Source: Theocolax elegans (Eukaryota > Arthropoda > Insecta > Hymenoptera > Cerocephalidae). From it: a stretch of DNA of 64,000 bases. The stretch lies in NCBI GenBank assembly GCA_026168455.1, contig CM047425.1, positions 41,126,711 to 41,190,710 on the forward strand. The letters are read 5' to 3'. Positions 35,781 through 47,403 of the stretch are shown here, in pieces. How positions within the stretch are numbered: position 1 is the stretch's first letter; each line of letters begins with the position of its first letter. The notes beneath the pieces are model-generated. The model worked only from the letters and a program-made list of their open reading frames with translations, made no database searches and was not told the DNA's origin. The translations under genes were made by a program, and so were the position numbers.

Positions 35781-35879
35781 CACGCACACACACACAGATA
35801 CACACACACTCACATATGCACACGTACAGACACGCACGCACACATGCACACCAACAAGGATACGCACACTGACACACAG

Positions 35880-35911
<32 letters not shown>

Positions 35912-35990
35912 GCACACATACGCACACATACGCACACATACGCACACATACAGTCACGCACGCATACATACATACATATACATATTCTAC
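35709..35990. repeat. CA-type minisatellite, right end of the island
   Basis: Begins with the target duplication cacactcacacac and continues with the same phrases, fading into (CATA)n near 35,965-35,985. Confidence 0.88.
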
Positions 35991-36137
35991 GTACATATTA
36001 TTATTTATATACGGTAACAAGTACAAAAATGTAAATAAATAAAAGAATAATGAAATTAAAGATAAAATATAATCAATACCGTATTAAATATAATCAAGGT
36101 TTTTATTCATTAGCTATTATACATGTATAATTGGCTG

Positions 36138-38160
36138 TTACATTTTTTTTCTTAAACTTTCTAGAAATTTAATTTTTAAAAGTGCAGTTTGTGAATTAAT
36201 AATTTTGTCAAATCTGCCTTTATCATAAAAATTTGAAAACATTAAATCAATCAATTTTTTTACTCTAGATAATGCAACGTAACTTAGTCCTGATGAAAAT
36301 TCTTTTAGTCCGATGTCTATAACAGCCATTGGTAATGTTAATCCTTGTGATTTATTGATTGTTACTGCATATGCCAGCGATAATGGGAATTGTTTTCTAG
36401 TACACATTGTGCCTTTATAATCCCATGTTCTAATAATAGGTGTAATAGGAAATGCTTTATTATTAATAAATGGTCCCTTGAAGGAATCAAATGCAACTAT
36501 AATATAGCGTGGTATGTCAGGCGGAGAAATCACTTCATCATATAAAATCGCAGTTACTGTACCTAAAGAACCGTTTACTAATCCACCGTTGACCCAAATA
36601 TTGTGACGAAGCATAACTCTACAACCAAGAGATAGTAGTAAATTTGATTGAAGCCCAGATGATTCATTATTGTCGGCACATATGATGGGTTTATCAACAG
36701 CATTAATGCGCACGACTGCACTTTTTAATTTTTTTAAACATGCTTTATTTTTAGCGTGAACCATTTCATTTGTTGGTAACAAATGTATTGCATAATTAAA
36801 TCTATTTTGATTATGATTATTAATAATAGTTGCTCTTCTTTTTGCTAATGTATTATAATTATCTGTTGTGAATAATCCATTTACTAAACGATCCAGAATA
36901 TTTGCAAATATTGTATCTACATTTTGACGATGAGAATCTGTTAATTCTACAAATAATTGAAAAGAATTAAAAATGATTGATCCATCAATTGACATTTGAT
37001 CAGTAAAGTTATTACTATACAATGGAGTATCCTTAATTGTTGGAAGTTGTTTGTAATCACCAAACATGAAAACATATAAACCAGCAAATGGTTTATCATT
37101 CGATGGAAAAATATCATGGCATCTTTTTTCAATTTGATACAATAATGTAGCACCAATCATCGACATTTCATCAATAATAATAAATTTTAAGTTTTGATTA
37201 CTTAATTGAAATTTTCGTAATGATTCGCCGTTTAATGGGCCAAATTTACTACGAATAATGGCAGTTTGAAAAATGAATGTATGGTTGAACCATTTATATT
37301 TAAAGCAGCAACTCCTGTTGGCGCTATAACTGCGAAAGATTCGGAACCCAAAGATCTAGATATTTCATGCACAATTTTATTAATTAATGTACTTTTCGCT
37401 GAACCTGCCTTGCCTTGTACTATAATGCGTTTTATTATATTATTTTGTTTATGTAATTGTTCATTATTTTGTTGTATATAGTGAATTTGGTTTGTACATA
37501 TTTGCAAAACTCGTTTCTGCTCAAATGACAGATTAATATCATTTTCACTATATTTATTTACTAATAAATTATTTTCGTTCTGATCTTTATAATTTTTTAA
37601 AAATTGATCGATTTCTGGAAATGTTGGATATTTCATTTTTTCAGCATTCCAATCAAATGTGACATCAATCAATCGTTGTCCAAGTTTCTGATCAGAATTT
37701 TCATTTAAAAAGGAAGATACTAATTCGAAAGCATTATAATGTACATCAGAATTTACCACTGATTCTTCTTCATCATCAATATTATCAGTTGGAATTTGCA
37801 AATGCTCCATTAATGATAAATTATATTGATCAAACAGAGATTCCCAAGTTCCTTCATCTTTATTTTCAAAATCATTAATTAATTCTGTAATATTACTGCG
37901 AAATGGAATATGTAAAATGCATTGTTGCCTATAAAATAATTCTGAATTTTCATCATTGAACGTTTTCAATTTCGGATAAATTAATACGATGTGTTCCTTT
38001 TTACTTGTAACGTAACGTGTATCATATACATTTATTGTTTTTGCGAAATTGATTAAGGATAAACTATCGTATGCTTGTGGTCGTTGAATATACATCTGAA
38101 TAATACTTCTTCCTTTTTTCAATTGATCTTCAGTAACAGACTGACATAAAAAACAAACTG
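36138..38160 (-). pseudogene. Helitron-type Pif1 helicase, frameshifted
   Basis: Two minus-strand frames (37,232 to about 38,160 and 36,138-37,166) together encode a complete Pif1/RecD-like helicase domain as found at the C-terminus of Helitron Rep-Hel proteins. The motifs in order are Walker A GKAGSAKST, motif Ia APTGVAALNINGSTIHSFF, Walker B IIIDEMSMIGA, motif III GDYKQLPTI, then GSLGTV, AYAVTINKSQGLTL and YVALSRVK. One frameshift lies near 37,250, just after the HSFFKLP block. In Walker A the usual Gly before the catalytic Lys is Ala. No Rep HUH nuclease is found upstream. The role in a living element is unwinding during rolling-circle transposition. A host Pif1 gene is unlikely given the frameshift and the extra fragment at 26.1 kb. 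Confidence 0.85.
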
Positions 38161-38343
38161 ATTATTTATAATTTATAATACTGATACTATACTAATAAAA
38201 TTTCGAAACAAATTAAAAATACAAATTTTTACAATTGTTGCGGAATGTTTAATAATAATAAAAATTAATTTTTATTATGAATTTTAATATAAATAAGAAT
38301 ATTAAGTAAAAAAAAATATAAAATTAATAATTATCAGATAAGA
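38161..38343. other. AT-rich spacer
   Basis: No recognisable feature. Confidence 0.4.
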
Positions 38344-38718
38344 GAGACCTGGGCAAAACAGACTCCTTAAAGGAAAATGAAAGAAAACATACTAAATAAC
38401 AATAAGGGCTTAGTATTAAAATTTAAATATCAAGTATATACAATAACAAATTTTTCTGTCTAATGCTAGTTATCAAAAAAAAATTTAACAAGTGAGAAAA
38501 AAAGAAAAAGTGATTAAATTTTTCAATTTAAAAATTACATTCGTTTGAACGAATATAAGTATTTAAATTTACATTTTGCAAAACCAATGATATAATGAAA
38601 CATAATTGCTAATATCTTAATAATTTTACATACAAAGTATCGCAAAATTTACTATAATCTATGCCGAGAAAACCATCTATGTCCGTTTTGCCCAGTATGT
38701 TCATGTGGCCCAGGTCTC
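38344..38718. mobile_element. Small MITE with short terminal inverted repeats
   Basis: The ends read gagacctgggc (38,344) and, inverted, gcccaggtctc (to 38,718). A second pair, gggcaaaac and gttttgccc, lies just inside. About 375 bp of AT-rich non-coding DNA lies between. The target duplication is unclear. Confidence 0.5.
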
Positions 38719-38911
38719 CCCTATGCTTAAATAAAGTATAATATAAAGGCATGTAAAATTTTGAGTAGGTCATTATTCATACTGTGACATCCCAAATTTG
38801 ATATACAAAATTTCAAGCTTTTATTTCAGCGAAATAGCATAAAAAAGCAATGCTACATAAGCTAATACTGTCGATTAGCTAATGTAGACATATCGGATCA
38901 TCTATCATAAG

Positions 38912-38983
38912 AAACTAAGATAGTCAAGCGGTAGAGTATCTGACTGATACGTGCTACGACGGGGTTCGATTCCCGGTTAGGGA
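38912..38983 (+). tRNA. tRNA-like sequence (tRNA pseudogene or SINE head)
   Basis: Contains an A-box-like tagtcaagcggtagag and a good B box ggttcgattcc with a paired T stem (cgggg/cccgg), followed by a T7 pol III terminator at 38,987. The acceptor ends pair only partly, and the anticodon stem closes a 5-base instead of a 7-base loop, so a normal tRNA is unlikely. Confidence 0.55.
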
Positions 38984-39389
38984 AGATTTTTTTATTTTCA
39001 CTTTTAATGTTTAAATAATTAATTTAAACATTGAAAAGTGGAAAACTGTAAAATTTATAATTTTATTATTTTTTTTTACATATTTGCCATTTTTGGTCAA
39101 AATATCAATGCGATACGACCAAAAATGACAAAGTTATTAATAATTAATGGTTTAAACAATTTCCATTAATTAATTAAATCAAGTTAAATATTTTAGTTGT
39201 AAGTAAACTAAAATACAACATTCAAAATTATTATTTATTATAATTTACAATGAAAATTGGTATTAAACCAATTTTCAATAAAACTGTAAGTTTTACAATA
39301 ATATAGCAATAGCGTAACTATATCTATGCATAAATAATGCATCTTGTAAAACATAACACAACGAGTATTATATTCAAACAATATAATAA

Positions 39390-40182
39390 TTAATACATTT
39401 ATTATCTAATATAAGAAAATATAGACGAACAGCCAGAGTACGACGTCATGAGATAATACACGCACATATCGATGCGTGTGCTTGATATGCCGATGGTGGG
39501 AGACTTAGATCCTGAGTAGAGAGTTCCCCCACCACTGCCAAGACTTGACAAAACCAATGGCTCTCGCTGCCTCAGCAGCATTTTTGTCGAGGACGACGAG
39601 CCTCTCAAGCGGCCTCTCCGCTCTGGTCGAGTCTCGCGTAAACAGACTCTTGTAATGTAAATGTTAGTTCTATTATAAAGGCATGTTAGGGTGTTCTTCC
39701 AACATCCTCCATGAACATAAAATAAATCCTTTTTATTCGATTATGATAATTGATATTTTTTTATTATATTACCAAACGACCCCAATAAGGCAACCCTTTA
39801 TTAGGTCTTAGGAATCTCAATGGCTTTCTTAAGGTGACGCGTGATGGGAGAATTTGTTTTCTCTCAGACCTACGACGCTGAATGCAATTGGAGATTTTTA
39901 GACCTAGATTGTGAACACTTTTCAATTCGTAAAGTAACGCGGGATAAGAGAATTTGTTTTCTCTTTGAACTACGTTACTGAATTGAAGTGGTATCACAAT
40001 CGTAAGGGGTTTCCAGTAATATATTAACTCGACGAATCAATGCTCATTCATCGATTTGTTATTGGATGGGATAATATCTCTACCCTATACGGATCGATGG
40101 ATTAAATAAGACAGCAACTCAAAAAGAGGAGATTCTACCTTATTTTTTATTATGTGAATAAACTGGACCGTCACATAATAAA
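39390..40182 (+). repeat. Probable 5' LTR of an mdg1-like gypsy element
   Basis: Lies directly upstream of a clear tRNA primer site and the element's ORFs. It contains a TATA-like ctattataaagg at about 39,672 and AATAAA at about 40,158. The repeated phrase gagaatttgttttctct occurs twice. The 5' border is an estimate, since the partner LTR lies outside the window. Confidence 0.5.
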
Positions 40183-40184
40183 AA

Positions 40185-40201
40185 TGGCGACCGTGACAGG
40201 A
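40185..40201 (+). promoter_or_regulatory. Primer binding site complementary to tRNA-Arg 3' end
   Basis: TGGCGACCGTGACAGGA begins with the complement of CCA and matches the complement of the insect tRNA-Arg 3' end, the same primer type as used by the mdg1 and 412 elements of Drosophila. It fixes the LTR end just upstream. Confidence 0.8.
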
Positions 40202-40407
40202 CCCAACAAAGGTCTAATCATCAAAGATACTAAAGTATCCAACCAAGGTTTGTGAATTGTGTTCCAAAATAAAATTTTCTTTTATATTTAATCAAACGCG
40301 CTAAAAGAGCAATATTGGTTGAATTGTAGCACATCATTTACCATAAACCTCTTAATTGTAATTTAATAAGATTTTTTTTCGTTCCTTCGATCTCCTTTTG
40401 AGAAAGA

Positions 40408-40500
40408 ATGAGTAATTTGTTCACAGATGAACAATCTAAGGAATTAGATTTAGATTCTATTTGTAATCTCGAAGATTGTGTTACAGTACGGGAAAAATAA
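40408..40500 (+). CDS. Small leader ORF of the mdg1-like element
   Basis: A 30-codon frame from ATG 40,408 (MSNLFTDEQSKELDLDSICN...). It is acidic, with no known domain. It lies in the leader between the primer site and gag, where mdg1/412-type elements carry short ORFs. Coding is uncertain. Confidence 0.35.
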   Translation: MSNLFTDEQSKELDLDSICNLEDCVTVREK

Positions 40501-40632
40501 ATAGATAATAACATACCCTATTCCGCAGAGCACGATCAAAGTATAAATTGTCGAATAACTCGAGTGGACTAGTACAATTGAATATAATAAGTAAAATTAA
40601 AAAATTTTTTTTTACTATTTCTATTTTGTATT

Positions 40633-41019
40633 ATGATTGATTACAATATAGACGATCATTTTAGCGAAATCCGCTCAAATCATTTGTTCAATATAGGCGG
40701 ACAAATTACTTTGCTTAGTGAAAATTTAGAAAATAATAATATAGATGTCTCTGATTTACAAGAAGATGTTAATGAAATCCGCGATGAAATTAAGAATTTA
40801 AACAGTTTAATAAACGAGGTAACCACGGAAAATAAAAGCTTAAAGTTAAAAAATTCCGAACTCGAAAACTGTATCAAAATATTAGAACATGACTTATTTG
40901 ATTATCAAAAAAGATTACGATGTCAAAATGTTAATTTTCATCAGCGCATAAATTTAATTGAAGATTTCATTACAAATGTTATCATTAATAATTTTCAAAA
41001 ATTAAGAATTCACGATTAA
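40633..41019 (+). CDS. Upstream coiled-coil ORF of the mdg1-like element
   Basis: An intact 128-codon frame from ATG 40,633. The middle (about residues 35-100) has strong heptad character rich in Leu, Ile, Asn and Glu, predicting a coiled coil. No enzyme motif. It lies 260 bp before gag on the same strand, matching the extra ORF that precedes gag in mdg1/412-type elements. The function in those elements is not settled; a role as a structural or regulatory partner of Gag is possible. Confidence 0.55.
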   Translation: MIDYNIDDHFSEIRSNHLFNIGGQITLLSENLENNNIDVSDLQEDVNEIRDEIKNLNSLINEVTTENKSLKLKNSELENCIKILEHDLFDYQKRLRCQNVNFHQRINLIEDFITNVIINNFQKLRIHD

Positions 41020-41278
41020 CTTCGATATTTAATTTAAACCTCAATTAAAAATGAAAAAATATTAAAATTAAGCTAAAGCAAAGATAAGTTGAAAAACTAT
41101 AAAAATAAATAGTTTAAAATCATCTTTTATTACTCTCTGATGAAGATGAATAAAACTCTATCAATCTAAAAAATAAAAAATTTGATGATAAATAGTTAAA
41201 ACCATTGCGTTTATAGATTCCTTTTACTAAACGTAAATAAACTATTAAACCATTTATTAAGTTATATAAACCGATAAA

Positions 41279-42035
41279 ATGGCATCTCAAACGAGAAGAT
41301 CGGGTACTTTTCGACTTGAAATCGAGGAAGCAACCCGACACAACGAAAAAGATATCGTTGAACAAAAATGCGAAGTCTGGGAAAGAGCCGTAACCGAGGA
41401 ACTTCATTTATTATTCGATCAAAATATTGAAAATGAATCAACCACTAAACAATTAATTGAACAGTGTCACTCTTGTAATGATACAGTTCATGAACAGATT
41501 TCGTCTATCAATAGGAATTTAATGGAAAAATTAGAAGTTTTAAAGTCTAAAGCACTAAAACATTCTGAAGAAATCACAAAATTATCAAAACGATTAAATA
41601 TTGTTGAACAAGAAAATGATCGGGTAAATGCTAATATGCATAGTTTAAATTTAGAATTGGATGAAATACAGAAAGAAATAACTGTAAATTCAAATCCAAT
41701 AGATTTAAAAAACACGTTAATTAAATTAATAAATGATAAAGATAAACAAACGCAAATTAAAATAAGTAAAATCGAGGAAGAACTAAACGTGTTTTCCGAT
41801 CGAATAAATCAAGTCAATTTAAATACAATTAATCAAACAATAGGAGAATATGTACCAAAAATAAGGTTACAACTTCCTAAATTCTCAGGAGAATCGTCAG
41901 AAGAACGCCCTATGCGATTCTTAAACGAACTTGAGAAATACGTTGTAAGCACGGCTACATCACGCGATGATATGATAAGCATTTTATCCCAAGTATTTAC
42001 GAAAACGGCGAAAGATTGGTGGTATCAAAAGGCGC
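41279..42035 (+). pseudogene. gag, N-terminal half, interrupted by a 21 kb insertion
   Basis: Opens at ATG 41,279 (MASQTRRSGTFRLEIEE). Most of it is a long coiled coil (about residues 60-185), followed by the start of the retrotransposon capsid domain: LPKFSGESSEERPMRFLNELEKY and TKTAKDWWYQK. The capsid domain stops abruptly after WWYQK. Its continuation, SDIIDFEDFKSKFKDRYW, is found in the same orientation at about 63,042. The few residues before the stop at 42,040 come from the inserted DNA. Gag would form the particle in which RNA is copied. Confidence 0.85.
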
Positions 42036-42444
42036 GATAGCGCCTGCACGCAAGTATGCAGGCGCGTAAGCCCTTATTATACAGCTGACTAACCCCTCAG
42101 ATTTTTTATATTTTCGTACATTTAAAATTATATCTATCTATTTACGCAATTACAAATCTCACATCTATTTTTTATATAAGTTTTCACTTTACAATAAATC
42201 CGGTTTGAATTCATAAGTGCATGGTGGAGAAATTCGATGTTATTAAAGTTGCTTGCTGAATTCCGATTCTCGAATTTTTGCTATTTCCACTTTCTTTTTC
42301 ATTCGATGGCAACAAAAAGAGATAGCGTCATAGGAGATGCGAAAGATAGAAAGAGACGAAATTTTTTCCATCCCGTGAGAGAACGCCTACAGAGGTAAAA
42401 ACTGTTAGCAAGTTGTTTGAGAAGTGGCCGCAAAGAGATATATA
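42036..42444. mobile_element. Left border of the DNA inserted into gag
   Basis: Begins with two GC-rich hairpins: ggcgc gata gcgcc, then gcgcctgca/tgcaggcgc with an 8-base loop, in otherwise AT-rich DNA. Such a hairpin at an insertion edge resembles a Helitron 3' end read on the minus strand, but no CTRR end is visible. The rest is unassigned. Confidence 0.45.
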
Positions 42445-43606
42445 TATATCTCTATAATATATAAATATTTCGCCGCCGCCGCCGCCGCCGCCGTGTCTAA
42501 GAATTCAGAATTCAACATATATATATATATGTCATATATATGGGCTATTTCACGTCAAGTGGTACGATGAAAATTTTAAATCGCTCCAAAATTTGAAAAC
42601 AGGCTAGAAATATCTTCCAGAAGATAGAAAAAAATTTTTAGGTGTTACAAATAATTTGCCTAAGAGTTATTCCACCATGAAAAATGGAAATTTTTCAATT
42701 TTTTTGAAAAATTTCTATTTTCAAAGCCATTTATCTCAAAATCTATTGATTTTTTTGAAAAAACATTAAAAACAACTTTTGTTCAAAATAATCTTTAGAA
42801 CTTATCTACCTGGGTTACAATTCTTAATTTTAAAATCTCGAAGAGATAGGGCACTTAGAAATATTGAATATCAAAAAAAGGCGACCACGCGACAATCGAT
42901 TTTGATCTAACACCGCTCAAAAGATCACATTTTTTGAGAGCTTTCGAATGGCGGTGGTTAGATTATTGGCCAAGACCGCTGGTGTAAGTTATGCCCTAAA
43001 ATACATGAAAATTAGTGATTTTATGAGGTTTATGGGGTATAACTTACACCAGCGGTCTTGGCCAATAATCTAACCACCGCCATTTGAAAGCTCTAAAAAA
43101 ATGTGATCTTTTGAGCGGTGTTAGATCATAATCGATTGTGGCGTGGTCGCCTTTTTTTGATATTCAATATTTCCGGGAGTCCTATCACTTCGAGATTTTA
43201 AAATTAAGAATTGTAACCTAGGTAGAAAAGTTCTAAAGATTATTTTGAACAAAAGTTGTTTTTAATATTTTTTCAAAAAAATCAATAGGTTTTGAGATAA
43301 ATGGCTTTGAAAATAGAAATTTTTCTAAAAAATTGAAAAATTTCCATTTTTTATGGTGGAATAACTGTCAGGCAAATTATTTTTAAAACCTAAAAATTTT
43401 TTTCTATCTTCTTGAAGATATTTCCAGCCGGTTTTCACATTTTGGAGCGATTTAAAATTTTCATCGTACCACTTGACGTGAAAAAGCCCATATATATATG
43501 TTATATCTCTTTATAATATATAAATATTTCGCCGCCGCCGCCGCCTCCGCCGTGTCTAAGAATTCGGAATTCAACATATATATATATATATATATGTCAT
43601 ATATAT
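42445..43606. repeat. Direct repeats of about 100 bp flanking foldback C
   Basis: The same block (ataatatataaatatttcg, then (GCC)n, gtgtctaagaattc, aattcaacatatata, gtcatatata) occurs at 42,445-42,540 and 43,500-43,606, on either side of the foldback element, with small differences in repeat number. Confidence 0.8.
42542..43489. mobile_element. Long foldback element C, complete copy
   Basis: A 948-bp near-perfect palindrome. Ends are GGGCTATTTCACGTCAAGTG on the left and the near inverse on the right (cacttgacgtg aaaaagccc). Arms of about 460 bp, with the central gene-free hairpin ggccaagaccgctgg...ccagcggtcttggcc. It is bordered by tatata on both sides. Truncated copies are at 18,509 and 59,372. 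Confidence 0.85.
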
Positions 43607-43659
43607 GTTATATATATATATATGTCATAAATATGATATATATATGTATGTCATATATA

Positions 43660-43908
<249 letters not shown>

Positions 43909-43912
43909 CAAA

Positions 43913-44110
43913 AATAGTTGTGAATATAACTTGAAAGAATATGTATTAGTTTACTTATTCCTGATCAAATTCATAAAATAAAAACGGACCTAAAATTTAA
44001 TATATTGTTTTTAAAAATATGCACAATTTTTCGAAGATAAAATAAATATTAATCAAGTATAACATACACTTTTCAAATATCTATATGTGAAATATACAAT
44101 AAATCTATAT
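43913..44110. repeat. Dispersed 200-bp repeat, copy 1
   Basis: Shares roughly 80 percent of bases, in the same orientation, with 60,228-60,440 (for example aaataaatattaatcaagta and acatacacttttc). In both places it follows a foldback C copy and a GT-rich tract, so all three may belong to one larger repeat. Confidence 0.7.
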
Positions 44111-44310
44111 TATATTAAGCTGCTTCCATCAAAAACCTTTCTCCCTTTCTGTGACGTCAATCTATTTGTATGACGTAATTGTCGAAGTGACGATATTTTT
44201 TGATAAATAGATGTATCACATGTTTTTTGACGCACTGTTGGGGGTTAATGTTTTTAGTTGCTTTTTTAAATGGGGTAAAATTTGAAGGGGGAAGGGGTGG
44301 TGGTATGGGG

Positions 44311-44920
44311 TGTACCCTGACCACCTAGACATCGTCTTCAGGAAGTGACAATTTTTTTTGCATATTCAAGCAGGGTGGCACACTACTTACCAGTAGACGA
44401 TGTCCAGATGACCCGGAGGTCACCCTGACCACCTGGACATCGTCTTCAGGAAGTGACAATTTTTTTTGCATATTCAAGCAGGGTGGCATACTACTAACCA
44501 GTAGACGATGTCCAGATGACCCGGAGGTCACCCTGACCACCTGGACATCGTCTTCAGGAAGTGACAATTTTTTTTTGCATATTTAAGCATGGTGGTACAC
44601 TACTTACCAGTAGACGATGTCCAGATGACCCGGAGGTCACCCTGACCACCTGGACATCGTCTTCAGGAAGTGACAATTTTTTTTGCATATTCAAGCAGGG
44701 TGGCACACTACATACCAGTAGACGATGTCCAGATGACCCGGAGGTCACCCTGACCACCTGGACATCGTCTTCAGGAAGTAACAATTTTTTTTTGCATATT
44801 CAAGCAGGGTGGTACACTACTTACCAGTAGACGATGTCCAGATGACCCGGAGGTCACCCTGACCACCTGGACATCGTCTTCAGGAAGTGACAATTTTTTT
44901 ACATATTAAAGCAGGTTGGC
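44311..44920. repeat. 108-bp tandem repeats with internal palindromes
   Basis: About 5.5 units, period 108-109 bp (gacatcgtcttcagg at 44,328, 44,436, 44,544, 44,653, 44,761 and 44,870). Each unit holds the inverted pair ggacatcgtct and agacgatgtcc about 60 bp apart. Related units in the opposite orientation occur at 48,625-48,960, and a partial one at 47,985-48,035. Confidence 0.9.
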
Positions 44921-46077
44921 AATTAAGAAACTTTTAAAGGACGATTTCATTTCTAAAATCTCGGTAGTCTAAAGATTAAAATGTAAAGTTTCCAAACCGA
45001 AAATATAAAAATGTGATTTGTGTTAATAGTACTTTGAGTAATAATCTTGTTTCCAAAACTTTCTTTTCTAAAAAAATGCAAGGTTAAGAAAATACTCATT
45101 AGGTATAAAGGAATAGATACATTTCGACCCAGACAGCACTTCATATTGCAGCGATATTGTTGGAATAATGTCATATTGCTACAATATTGTCAACATACAT
45201 TGTCTGATTTTAGTATTTCATTAATTAATGAACGCATTAATGAGGATAATAATTTAAGATAAAGAATTGTTGTATTGTCTTATGTTTTGACGAAAATTCG
45301 TACTATATTTCGAATTACCTATAACCAAATTTTTTAATTCTTTTGGATTTGTGGGTGAAAATCATCTAACGCGCACAATTGTGTAATAGTGAAATATATC
45401 CCATTATATCATATATAAAATTACGAATAATATATTCTAAGTACAATATATGTAATTTAATGTAAGTCAGCCGTGAAATTTGATAAAAGTTGATTTTATT
45501 GCCAAGTTTAAGTTGCTTAAAGTTTGAAATATAACGTCCCCTGGCTGTAAGAAGGCCATAATCGCATATTAACTGGTGCGATTATAGGCGTATTTCTTTA
45601 TTTCAAAAACGGGTTCAAAACTTAATTGTTCATTTTGATAACCACAATTAAAATTAAGTTGAAAATCTGAACATTTACTGATTTTTGAAGTGCACTGAAC
45701 TTGCTGAACTTTGTAACAAACTTGTTATTAATAATAGCTGTGTTATGATTAATGTCTTTAAAATTAATTGTAAACATGAAACATTTTTCTGACCAGGTGA
45801 AATTGTTAACTTTTGGTTTACTTTAGAGGTAAAAATTTTATTTTTAGTATTTCATGATGTTAAGCAAAAAATACGGGCATGTTTTTGTGGTAATTCAGCG
45901 GTTACCTTTTTTAATGTAATTTCTCTGGTAGAATATAATTGGAAAACTAATAAATTTTTAAAACCAATTCATAGAGTAAATTTCAGATAAAGTAACTACA
46001 TAAAAACAGTATTATTCCGATGTGGAAATTTTGAATGTTAACGTAATAAAATTTAAAAAACAATCTATGTAATCTCC
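44921..46077. other. AT-rich interior of the 4.9 kb element
   Basis: No convincing coding region. Several short open frames lack any domain. Confidence 0.45.
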
Positions 46078-46208
46078 CCTGGCATGTAACATCTCCTGTC
46101 CAAATTTCTTTTATAACAAATAATCGATGCTGATCATTACATGCTTTACTGTTTTGACTAAAAATAAACATTATTTCTTAACAATTGTTTTCTCCATTCA
46201 AAGGAACT

Positions 46209-46373
46209 ATGCGAGTCCATCAATGGAAATGGAGTAGATGTGAGCCCCAAAAAATTAATTTTAATGAAGTAAGTTGTTACGAATGTAATTTGAATAGACA
46301 ATGTGAACATTATCAATTAGGGTCGATCTCGTACGAAAATAAAACTCATAAAAAGAGTAAAATTGTTATTTAA
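46209..46373 (+). CDS. Short Cys-rich ORF of unknown function, copy 1
   Basis: A 54-codon frame from ATG 46,209. It contains SCYECNLNRQCEHYQLG, a C-x2-C-x5-C-x-H arrangement that could bind zinc, and a basic C-terminus (THKKSKIVI). I do not recognise a family. It is probably a fragment of a larger protein of the host element. An identical copy is at 46,895-47,059. Confidence 0.3.
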   Translation: MRVHQWKWSRCEPQKINFNEVSCYECNLNRQCEHYQLGSISYENKTHKKSKIVI

Positions 46374-46578
46374 GATAAAAGAAGTCACTACTAAAAGAAA
46401 TAATAAAAATATATAATTTATATTACAAATATAAAAATTATGTTAAATTGATTATATGGAAACATTGCATATATTTTATAAATGGAAGAATTTGTTAATT
46501 AATTTTTTTTTGTTATTATCAATTAGGTATAGTTATATTCAATGTATACTCCATAAAATATGTTTATTAAAATTTTCT

Positions 46579-46717
46579 ATCCCTATTACAAAATCTCACG
46601 TGAGAAATTGATTTTTTATTATTTAGCAAATTTAAACACCTCTCCAATTGAAATATCACACGACATTTTGGCATGAAATCTCACTTGAGATTTAACGTGA
46701 GATTTTGTATTAGGGAT
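46579..46717. mobile_element. 139-bp MITE, copy 1
   Basis: Terminal inverted repeats atccctattacaaaatctca and tgagattttgtattagggat. It is non-coding. It lies within the 686-bp duplication. Confidence 0.75.
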
Positions 46718-46894
46718 GTATTCAAGATGTTTATGTTTTATATATCAAAATATATGTAATTCCCCTGGAATGTAACATCCCCTGTCCAAATTTCTTTTAT
46801 AACAAATAATCGATGCTGATCATTACATGCTTTACTGTTTTGACTAAAAATAAACATTATTTCTTAACAATTGTTTTCTCCATTCAAAGGAACT

Positions 46895-47059
46895 ATGCGA
46901 GTCCATCAATGGAAATGGAGTAGATGTGAGCCCCAAAAAATTAATTTTAATGAAGTAAGTTGTTACGAATGTAATTTGAATAGACAATGTGAACATTATC
47001 AATTAGGGTCGATCTCGTACGAAAATAAAACTCATAAAAAGAGTAAAATTGTTATTTAA
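46895..47059 (+). CDS. Short Cys-rich ORF of unknown function, copy 2
   Basis: An exact duplicate of the 46,209-46,373 frame, produced by the 686-bp duplication. No independent evidence of coding. Confidence 0.25.
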   Translation: MRVHQWKWSRCEPQKINFNEVSCYECNLNRQCEHYQLGSISYENKTHKKSKIVI

Positions 47060-47264
47060 GATAAAAGAAGTCACTACTAAAAGAAATAATAAAAATATAT
47101 AATTTATATTACAAATATAAAAATTATGTTAAATTGATTATATGGAAACATTGCATATATTTTATAAACGGAAGAATTTGTTAATTAATTTTTTTTTGTA
47201 ATTATCAATTAGGTATAGTTATATTCAATGTATACTCCATAAAATATGTTTATTAAAATTTTCT

Positions 47265-47403
47265 ATCCCTATTACAAAATCTCACGTGAGAAATTGATTT
47301 TTTATTATTTAGCAAATTTAAACACCTCTCCAATTGAAATATCACACGACATTTTGGCATGAAATCTCACTTGAGATTTAACGTGAGATTTTGTATTAGG
47401 GAT
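47265..47403. mobile_element. 139-bp MITE, copy 2
   Basis: Duplicate of the MITE at 46,579-46,717, arising from the block duplication, not from a separate insertion. Confidence 0.75.

Noticed and set aside
36138..38160. Host PIF1 helicase gene
   Set aside because: Frameshifted, altered Walker A, and a second fragment lies next to repeats; Helitron origin is more likely.
38912..38983. Functional tRNA gene
   Set aside because: Poor acceptor pairing and a 5-base anticodon loop; better explained as a pseudogene or SINE head.
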